5,083 nt of DNA, from assembly GCA_002427975.1 (NCBI GenBank), contig DIZT01000044.1:1097-6179 (forward strand), given 5' to 3'. The position numbers and the translations under genes are program-made. This DNA comes from Micrococcaceae bacterium UBA6021 (GTDB taxonomy: Bacteria > Actinomycetota > Actinomycetes > Actinomycetales > Micrococcaceae). How positions within the stretch are numbered: the stretch's first letter is position 1; the number at the start of each line of letters is the position of its first letter. Of the stretch, positions 1 to 4,379 are shown piece after piece. The notes beneath the pieces were generated by a model. The model saw only the letters and a list, made by a program, of their open reading frames with translations, was not told where the DNA came from and did not search any database.

Positions 1-20
1 AGACGCTCGATGGCCGTCAG

Positions 21-41
21 CCCCGGTGCCGGGGCGGCACC
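21..41 (+). other. GC-rich hairpin(s) in the leader of the PBP gene
   Basis: GGTGCCG (25-31) and CGGCACC (35-41) form a perfect 7-bp inverted repeat with a GGG loop. An alternative 5-bp stem, CCCCG (21-25) with CGGGG (30-34), uses overlapping bases, so the two cannot form together. No T-run follows (the next bases are AACAAAAGG), so a standard intrinsic terminator is not well supported. It could be the end of an upstream transcription unit or a structure in the 5' leader of the PBP mRNA. The window begins too close to decide. Confidence 0.4.
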
Positions 42-65
42 AACAAAAGGAACGATCCGAAGCTC

Positions 66-2168
66 ATGAAAGATAGCTCCTGGGGAAGGCTCCTTGCCTT
101 TGTTGCCGCCTGCGTCGTCTGCGGTGTTCTGGTTGCGGGACTTGTGCTCCCTGCTGCCGCGTTGGGGGAATCTGCCGTGGGCGGTTCCATGAGCTTGTTT
201 GATCAGCTGCCCGGGGACCTGGACGTCAATCCGCCTGCCCGGTCCTCGACTGTTCTTGCCAATGACGGGTCCGTGATCGCCACGTTCTACGCGGAAAACC
301 GCGTACCGGTGGATCTGAATGCGATGTCTCCCTTCATTCGGAACGGGATCGTCGCGATTGAGGATGAACGTTTCTACGAGCACGGCGGAATAGACACCAC
401 AGGAATCCTCCGGGCACTTGTGGCGACCGCGCAGGGTGGCCGGCAGGGCGCATCGACCATCACGCAGCAGTATGTGAACAATATGATCATCGAATCCCTG
501 GTCACGGACGGTAAAACCGACCAGGTCAAACTCGGCGCCGACAAAACCATCGGCGACAAGCTCCGGGAAATGAAACTGGCCATAGCCCTGGAGAAGCAAT
601 ACTCCAAGGACCAGATCCTGCAGGGCTACCTGAATATCGTCTACTTCGGCAACGGCGCCTACGGCATCGAGGCCGCTGCCAAAGAGTATTTCAACGTCCC
701 TGCCAGCTCCCTGACTTTGCCCCAGGCCGCGGCACTGGCCGGCGTTGTCAACAGCCCGGTCTACTACGATCCCCTCACCGAACCCGGCCACGTGGTCGCC
801 CGCCGGAATGAAGTGCTGGACAAGATGCTCCAGCAAGGAAAAATCCCGTCGGCCGAACATGATGCCGCGGTGAAGGCGCCGCTCGGGCTGAACGTCAACC
901 AGAGCAGCCAGGGATGTTTCAACGCGGCATCGGCCCCGTATTTCTGTGACTACGTGCAGCGGCTGATCCTCAACGATCCGGCGTTCGGGGCGGACGAGGA
1001 AGCCCGGAAGAATCTCCTTTACCTGGGCGGGCTGACCATCCACACCACCCTTGACCCGCAGCTGCAGAAAGTAGCCCAGGAGCAAGTCGACGCGTCCCTG
1101 CCCGCCGGGGATCCGTTGCAGCGCGGCTCGGCGCTGGTCAGTGTCCAGCCAGGCACCGGCAAGGTCCTGACCATGGCGCAGAACACCGTCTATAACCCGG
1201 CCACGGCACCGGGAAACTACACGGGAAACTTCGCCCTGTCGGAGAAGGACGCCAACGGCCAATCGCTCGACGGCGCCGGCGGATTCCAGATCGGCTCCAC
1301 CATGAAGCCGTTCGTCTTCGCCGAATGGCTGAACTCGGGCAGGTCAATGGCCACCAAGCTCGATGGCGCTGTCCGCGTCTACAGGGCTGGCTACCCCTGG
1401 AAGAATTCCTGTGGGATCACTACCGGCTCCTATGATCCGGCCCTGGGGCAAACGCCGTTGCCGAACGATGACCCCAACCACTATTACCGGATGAGCGTCC
1501 TGGAAGGGCTTTACAACTCCATCAACACCATCACCTTCCAGTCCGCTACACAGCTGGATTTCTGCAACATCCAGAAAATGGCCGCCGGCGCCGGGGTGGT
1601 CGACGGCCACACGAACCAGCCCTACGATCTGTCCAGTATCGCGAACCTGATCGGGACCCAGGATGTCGCACCCCTGGACATGGCCAATGCGTATGCCACG
1701 TTTGCCGCGCACGGTGTGCATTGCAATCCTGTTGCCCTGGACGCAGTCACCGGGCCAGACGGCAAGGACTACCCCGTCCCCGGTCCAGACTGCCGGCAGA
1801 CCATCAGCCCTGACGTCGCAGCGGGAGTGACCTATGCGCTTAAAAACGTTCTCACCAGGGGATCCGGCTACAAAATCCCTGTCGACAAAAGTCACGACAT
1901 TTTCGCCAAGACCGGCACTACCGACGGAAATACCATGACATGGACCGTCGGCGCTACCACCGGCATCTCGACCGCGTCCTGGTTCGGCAGCTACAAAGGC
2001 ATCGGACCACAATGGGTAAACCAGAACATCACGATCAACGGAAAATACTATGCCGGCCTCGACGGAGCCGACATCGCCGGAGGTCAATGGGCCCACCTGA
2101 TGAACGCCGCCGCACCCAAATACACCGGTAATCCCTTCCCCGCGCCTCCGGCCGTCATGCTCCGATAA
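66..2168 (+). CDS. class A penicillin-binding protein (bifunctional peptidoglycan glycosyltransferase / DD-transpeptidase)
   Basis: This 700-aa protein is a PonA/PBP1-type enzyme that polymerises lipid II into glycan strands and cross-links stem peptides outside the membrane. A hydrophobic segment at about residues 9-33, after K2 and R8, should be a single N-terminal membrane anchor. The glycosyltransferase family 51 domain spans about 75-250. It shows EDERFYEHGG with likely catalytic E99, GASTITQQ at 128-135, a third motif around KLREMKLA with E168, and YLNIVYFGNGAYGIEAAA at 188-205. The transpeptidase domain spans about 350-680, with nucleophile motif STMK (S411, K414), SIN (485-487) and KTGT (615-618). 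All key residues are present, so it should be active. The cytoplasmic tail is only about 7 residues, and there is no PASTA domain or long Pro-rich C-terminus. The start is chosen because it keeps the membrane anchor, although AAGGA (47-51) sits 14 bases away, longer than usual. Six cysteines lie in the extracellular part (284, 294, 449, 500, 553, 576), which could form disulfides. Nothing visible links it to the fluoride genes downstream. Confidence 0.95.
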   Translation: MKDSSWGRLLAFVAACVVCGVLVAGLVLPAAALGESAVGGSMSLFDQLPGDLDVNPPARSSTVLANDGSVIATFYAENRVPVDLNAMSPFIRNGIVAIEDERFYEHGGIDTTGILRALVATAQGGRQGASTITQQYVNNMIIESLVTDGKTDQVKLGADKTIGDKLREMKLAIALEKQYSKDQILQGYLNIVYFGNGAYGIEAAAKEYFNVPASSLTLPQAAALAGVVNSPVYYDPLTEPGHVVARRNEVLDKMLQQGKIPSAEHDAAVKAPLGLNVNQSSQGCFNAASAPYFCDYVQRLILNDPAFGADEEARKNLLYLGGLTIHTTLDPQLQKVAQEQVDASLPAGDPLQRGSALVSVQPGTGKVLTMAQNTVYNPATAPGNYTGNFALSEKDANGQSLDGAGGFQIGSTMKPFVFAEWLNSGRSMATKLDGAVRVYRAGYPWKNSCGITTGSYDPALGQTPLPNDDPNHYYRMSVLEGLYNSINTITFQSATQLDFCNIQKMAAGAGVVDGHTNQPYDLSSIANLIGTQDVAPLDMANAYATFAAHGVHCNPVALDAVTGPDGKDYPVPGPDCRQTISPDVAAGVTYALKNVLTRGSGYKIPVDKSHDIFAKTGTTDGNTMTWTVGATTGISTASWFGSYKGIGPQWVNQNITINGKYYAGLDGADIAGGQWAHLMNAAAPKYTGNPFPAPPAVMLR

Positions 2169-2169
2169 A

Positions 2170-2200
2170 GGAACCGCTCGTTTCTGCGGTTCGCTTTCTC
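2170..2200 (+). terminator. probable transcription terminator after the PBP gene
   Basis: GAACCGC (2171-2177) and GCGGTTC (2186-2192) form a perfect 7-bp inverted repeat with an 8-base loop, starting 2 bases after the PBP stop codon. The tail GCTTTCTC is pyrimidine-rich but has only a short T-run, as is common in high-GC actinobacteria. Its position suggests that it ends the PBP transcript and separates it from the fluoride-response genes. Confidence 0.55.
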
Positions 2201-2229
2201 ACACGGCCGAGGTCCTGGGCGGGAGCCTC

Positions 2230-2358
2230 ATGGTCGGCGCGGCGCATCCGGACCGCCACTGCTTTCGTCCGCACACCTACTTCACGTCGGACCCGGAGGC
2301 AGCGGAATGGCTCAATGAACTCTCCTCACCAGAAGGCCGCGAACTATCTCAGGCGTAG
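2230..2358 (+). pseudogene. possible C-terminal remnant of an alkylmercury lyase (MerB-like) gene
   Basis: A 42-codon frame starts at ATG 2230 and ends at TAG 2356-2358. The frame also stays open upstream into the PBP terminator region, so the recognisable sequence may begin before the ATG. The segment HCFRPHTYFTSDPEAAEWL resembles the C-terminal part of MerB proteins, where a Cys/His-rich stretch is followed by an FFAS-like motif and an Ala/Glu-rich helix ending in Trp. The catalytic cysteine does not align exactly (it is offset by one), and the N-terminal 150 or so residues of MerB are absent. GGGAG (2221-2225) could act as a ribosome-binding site 4 bases before the ATG, so a small expressed protein cannot be excluded. 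The remnant reading is inference from remembered family patterns; no search was run. Confidence 0.3.
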
Positions 2359-2470
2359 GGTTTCTACTCTCTGAACGGCGTCTGATTGACCTGCCGTGTC
2401 CACCGGTGCCAGGACCACGGCGGCGGGAAGAAGAAGAATGCTGCCCTGACGTGGTGTCGGACGAAGCCGG
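2359..2470. other. intergenic stretch with one imperfect hairpin
   Basis: No convincing gene is seen here. CCGTGTCC (2394-2401) can pair with GGACCACGG (2412-2420) as an 8-bp stem with a single bulged C and a 10-base loop. No T-run follows on the + strand, so it is a weak terminator candidate at best. Together with the remnant before it and the riboswitch leader after it, this makes a roughly 420-base gap without an intact recognised gene between the PBP stop codon and the next start codon. Confidence 0.35.
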
Positions 2471-2476
2471 CGGGTT

Positions 2477-2490
2477 TAGCCTTGTTCTAA
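2477..2490 (+). promoter_or_regulatory. candidate -10 element for the first fluoride-riboswitch transcript
   Basis: TAGCCT (2477-2482) fits the TAnnnT pattern of actinobacterial -10 boxes and lies 8 bases before the first base of the aptamer stem. A transcript starting 6-8 bases downstream would begin exactly at the riboswitch. The same arrangement, TAGTCT then TGTTC, precedes the second riboswitch, which supports a function. No good -35 box is visible at the usual distance (GGTGTC at 2453-2458 is poor). Confidence 0.35.
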
Positions 2491-2561
2491 CGGTGATGGA
2501 TCCCACCGGGACCGGCTGAGGTGCCGGTTCGGACCGCCGTGGTGGCTGATGGGTCCTGCCC
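2491..2561 (+). promoter_or_regulatory. fluoride riboswitch aptamer 1 (crcB motif)
   Basis: The sequence follows the fluoride (crcB) aptamer plan. P1 is GGTG (2492-2495) with CACC (2504-2507), extendable by C2491-G2508, and closes an 8-base loop ATGGATCC. A variable hairpin follows: ACCGGC (2511-2516) with GCCGGT (2523-2528). Then comes ACCGCC with a short stem GCC (2536-2538)/GGC (2544-2546), followed by the hallmark GCTGATGG. The loop segment GGATCC (2498-2503) can form the family's pseudoknot with GGGTCC (2551-2556), six pairs including one G-U. One deviation is CCTGCC at the 3' end, where CCTAC is usual. The following gene is an unrecognised Cys/His-rich protein. The identification comes from motif and fold by eye; a covariance-model search was not possible. 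Confidence 0.9.
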
Positions 2562-2580
2562 CGAACGCGGAGGGCGGGAC
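2553..2580 (+). promoter_or_regulatory. expression platform 1: stem hiding the ribosome-binding region
   Basis: GTCCTGCCC (2553-2561) can pair with GGGCGGGAC (2572-2580), nine pairs including one U-G, around a 10-base loop. The 5' arm reuses GTCC (2553-2556) from the aptamer pseudoknot, so the stem and the fluoride-bound fold exclude each other. The 3' arm covers the purine-rich GGGCGGGA that lies 8 bases before ATG 2588. This fits translational control: closed without fluoride, open with it. No T-run follows, so transcription termination is less likely. Confidence 0.7.
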
Positions 2581-2587
2581 ATTTGCT

Positions 2588-3448
2588 ATGACTGGAAATC
2601 GAAACGGGCCCGGTCTCCCGGAGACGCGCGAACGGCATGAGTTCACCGGCGCTTTGCTACCCGTCGGCCCGCTGGAACTCTCCGCGGAGGAAGTGCGCCA
2701 GCTCTGGTCTTTCATCCACGGAGACATTATGGACGGGAGCATGCGCCGGCTGCTCCGCGCTTCCGTCGGGTTGTGTCCCCGGCACACGTGGGCGTACGCG
2801 GTCGTGGAGATCGAGCTCTGGCAGGCGGGCGCTGGTGCCCGCGGCGGCCACCAGCCCTTTGACGTCACGGTTCTCTACGAGGACCTTCTGGAACACGTCG
2901 CGGCCGGGCTGGACCTGAAAACCTCGCTGCTGCACCGGCATCCGGACGAGGTGCTCCTGCCCGTGGGGCCGTGCCGGATCTGTGCGGACATGGCCTCTCC
3001 GTCCCTGCCGGGTTTGCGGATGGGCTATGCGAACTCCAACACCAAGGCCCTCACTGTTGAAGCGAACGGACTGGCGCACACCACAGCATGGTGCGGGGAA
3101 ACGATCCCGCTCTGGCGCGGCAGGGTCTGCCCCGACTGTGATCCTGACACGCCGAAAGGAGCCGGTGATCCGGAGTTGCTGTGCCGTTTCCACCTGACGG
3201 CGCGGCGGCCGTTACCGGAGCCGCTGCGGCACGCGGTGGCCTCGCGTTTGCGGGAAGTGAGGGGACGGATGAGGCACCTGACCGAATCCATGACGGACTA
3301 CGGCGCCCCTGTGGGGCATGAGGAGAACGCGTCCTGGATCGAGGCTGTCGGCTTTTTTGCCGGCTGGGGCCTGCCCCTTTACCTGGCCGGCAGCCCGCGG
3401 GAGGCGGAGCCCGGTCAGGAGACAACAGAGGCCGAGCACGGCGAATGA
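2588..3448 (+). CDS. unrecognised Cys/His-rich protein under fluoride-riboswitch control
   Basis: A 286-aa soluble protein with no signal peptide or clear membrane segment. I do not recognise the family with confidence. It has zinc-site-like motifs: LCPRH (C63, H66), PCRIC (C129, C132), C169, CPDC (C181, C184) and LLCRFH (C199, H202). Spaced CxxC and CxxH pairs suggest one or more structural zinc sites. The piece LLPVGP occurs twice, at 23-28 followed by LELSA and at 123-128 followed by CRICA. The protein may therefore hold two diverged copies of one module, the first having lost its CxxC. The Cys-pair then GLCxxH layout recalls DUF6062-like proteins, but weakly. The C-terminus is Glu-rich and probably disordered. 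ATG 2588 is chosen because the earlier in-frame ATG (2549) lies inside the conserved GCTGATGG of the aptamer, while 2588 follows the regulated ribosome-binding region. Fluoride inducibility is inferred from the leader; the function is unknown. Confidence 0.85.
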   Translation: MTGNRNGPGLPETRERHEFTGALLPVGPLELSAEEVRQLWSFIHGDIMDGSMRRLLRASVGLCPRHTWAYAVVEIELWQAGAGARGGHQPFDVTVLYEDLLEHVAAGLDLKTSLLHRHPDEVLLPVGPCRICADMASPSLPGLRMGYANSNTKALTVEANGLAHTTAWCGETIPLWRGRVCPDCDPDTPKGAGDPELLCRFHLTARRPLPEPLRHAVASRLREVRGRMRHLTESMTDYGAPVGHEENASWIEAVGFFAGWGLPLYLAGSPREAEPGQETTEAEHGE

Positions 3449-3485
3449 GCGTGTCATATGGTGGCGGGCCCCGCTGCTGTCCCTG

Positions 3486-3498
3486 TAGTCTCTGTTCA
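3486..3498 (+). promoter_or_regulatory. candidate -10 element for the second fluoride-riboswitch transcript
   Basis: TAGTCT (3486-3491) fits TAnnnT and ends 7 bases before the aptamer stem. It aligns with TAGCCT before the first riboswitch, and both are followed by TGTTC and ACGGTGATGGATCCC. No strong terminator is seen between the stop at 3448 and this site, so read-through from the upstream gene could also contribute to the transcript. No convincing -35 box is visible. Confidence 0.35.
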
Positions 3499-3574
3499 CG
3501 GTGATGGATCCCGCCGGAACAGCACGCACCTAGGTGTGGTTGTTCGAACCGCCTCCTGGCTAATGGTTCCTACC
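3499..3574 (+). promoter_or_regulatory. fluoride riboswitch aptamer 2 (crcB motif)
   Basis: P1 is GGTG (3500-3503) with CGCC (3512-3515), extendable by C3499-G3516, and closes the same 8-base loop ATGGATCC as aptamer 1. The variable arm is GAACA (3517-3521) with TGTTC (3541-3545), with an inner CGCAC (3525-3529)/GTGTG (3534-3538) stem. Then come GAACCGCC, the short stem GCC (3551-3553)/GGC (3558-3560), and the hallmark GCTAATGG with CCTAC. The pseudoknot is GGATCC (3506-3511) with GGTTCC (3565-3570), five pairs and one U-U mismatch. Compared with aptamer 1, P1 changes from A-U to G-U pairing, and the variable arm differs in sequence while still pairing. That is what a conserved RNA structure should show. 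It controls gpmA and probably eno; fluoride riboswitches upstream of enolase genes are known. Confidence 0.93.
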
Positions 3575-3594
3575 TTTGCTGATACGAAGGTAGG
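3569..3594 (+). promoter_or_regulatory. expression platform 2: anti-Shine-Dalgarno hairpin before gpmA
   Basis: CCTACCTT (3569-3576) and AAGGTAGG (3587-3594) are a perfect 8-bp inverted repeat. Pairs T3577-G3586 and G3578-C3585 extend it to 10, leaving a 6-base loop. The 3' arm is the Shine-Dalgarno sequence of gpmA, 6 bases before ATG 3601. The 5' arm contains CC of the pseudoknot and the conserved TACC end of the aptamer. The hairpin and the ligand-bound aptamer are therefore mutually exclusive, giving a fluoride-on translational switch. Confidence 0.8.
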
Positions 3595-3600
3595 TGACTC

Positions 3601-4356
3601 ATGCCCGCACCCGGCACACTTTTCCTGCTCCGCCACGGCCAGAGCGTCCTTAACGCCCAGGACCGGTTCACCGGCCTGCTCGACCCGCCCCTGAGCCCCA
3701 TCGGAGAAGACGAAGCTACCCGTGCCGGGGCCCTGCTGTCCTCCGCATCCTTTTCCCCCGACACCGTCTACACCTCCACGCTGACGCGCACCCGCGACAC
3801 AGCACGCATCATTGTGGACGCGCTTGGCATCCAAGACGTGCCGGTCCTTGCGGCGTGGGAGTTGAACGAACGCAGTTATGGCTCCCTGACCGGCAGGGCC
3901 AGGAGGGAACTGCTCACTGAACTGGGGCCTGAGGTCTTTCTGTTCTGGCGGCGCTCCTACTACGGGGCGCCGCCTCCGATGTCGCGCGCCGAGCTGGGCG
4001 CTATCCGGCGCAGCAAGGCTTTCGCGGGGCTGCCTCCGGAGGCGGTCCTGCCCACCGAATCGCTGTGCGGGGTCGTCAAACGTGTCCGGATTTTCTGGCA
4101 TCAGCACCTCCGGCCCAGGATACGGGCCAGGGAGGATGTGCTCGTGATCGGGCACGGGAACTCCCTGCGGGCGCTGTGCCTGGTCCTGGGCCGGCTCTCC
4201 CATGCCGAGGTCGAGGCGCTGAACATCCCCACCGGGCATCCGCTGCTGTACCGCTTCGCCCCCGGGCTGGTGCCGCTGGTGCCGTGCGGGAAGTATCTGA
4301 ATCCGCTGGCGGCGCGGACCGCCGCCGCCCTGGTCGCCGCCGCCGGCGGGACCTGA
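3601..4356 (+). CDS. gpmA: 2,3-bisphosphoglycerate-dependent phosphoglycerate mutase (fluoride-regulated paralog)
   Basis: This 251-aa cytoplasmic enzyme interconverts 3- and 2-phosphoglycerate through a phosphohistidine. It shows RHGQS (R11, phospho-acceptor H12), NAQDRFTG (18-25), YTSTLTRTRDTA with R63, LNER (88-91, acid/base E90), WRRSYYGAPPP (116-126), GHGNSLRAL with second catalytic H185, and LNIPTGHPLLY (207-217). The length matches the dPGM family, and the catalytic set is complete. Several positions differ from canonical GpmA: the usual Trp before Asn in the first loop is Leu (L17), RFTGW is RFTGL, ERHYG is ERSYG, and the region after PPP is reshaped. This points to a diverged paralog rather than the housekeeping copy (inference). 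The start follows a good Shine-Dalgarno that is hidden by the riboswitch hairpin. Enolase, the next glycolytic step, follows after 23 bases, probably on the same mRNA. Confidence 0.93.
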   Translation: MPAPGTLFLLRHGQSVLNAQDRFTGLLDPPLSPIGEDEATRAGALLSSASFSPDTVYTSTLTRTRDTARIIVDALGIQDVPVLAAWELNERSYGSLTGRARRELLTELGPEVFLFWRRSYYGAPPPMSRAELGAIRRSKAFAGLPPEAVLPTESLCGVVKRVRIFWHQHLRPRIRAREDVLVIGHGNSLRALCLVLGRLSHAEVEALNIPTGHPLLYRFAPGLVPLVPCGKYLNPLAARTAAALVAAAGGT

Positions 4357-4379
4357 GACAAGGAACGGAGAAAGTCATC

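Noticed and set aside
66..125. Lipoprotein signal (VAAC, C16) in the PBP
   Set aside because: The hydrophobic part before C16 is very short and the hydrophobic stretch continues to about residue 33. That fits the membrane anchor typical of class A PBPs.
1344..2096. 250-codon open frame on the - strand
   Set aside because: It lies wholly inside the PBP transpeptidase domain on the opposite strand and shows no family motif. Long antisense frames are common in high-GC coding DNA.
2549..2587. In-frame upstream ATG that would lengthen the Cys-rich protein by 13 residues
   Set aside because: This ATG is part of the conserved GCTGATGG of the fluoride aptamer, and the 13 residues would be encoded by the riboswitch and its expression platform. 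ATG 2588 is better placed after the purine-rich ribosome-binding region.
2476..3425. Several - strand and alternate + strand open frames over the Cys-rich gene
   Set aside because: They are Arg/Pro/Ser-rich shadow translations of GC-rich DNA without motifs. The chosen + frame has regulated initiation signals and a coherent Cys/His pattern.
3463..3476. GCGGGCCCCGC palindrome as a terminator after the Cys-rich gene
   Set aside because: The usable stem is only about 4 bp with a 3-base loop and has no T-run, so it is too weak to call.
3458..3694. 78-codon + strand open frame across the second leader
   Set aside because: It covers the riboswitch and overlaps the gpmA start in another frame. The RNA structure explains the conservation better than a peptide does.
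3496..4239. 247-codon open frame on the - strand
   Set aside because: It is antisense to riboswitch 2 and gpmA, is low-complexity in character and has no recognisable motif. The + strand frame is clearly a phosphoglycerate mutase.
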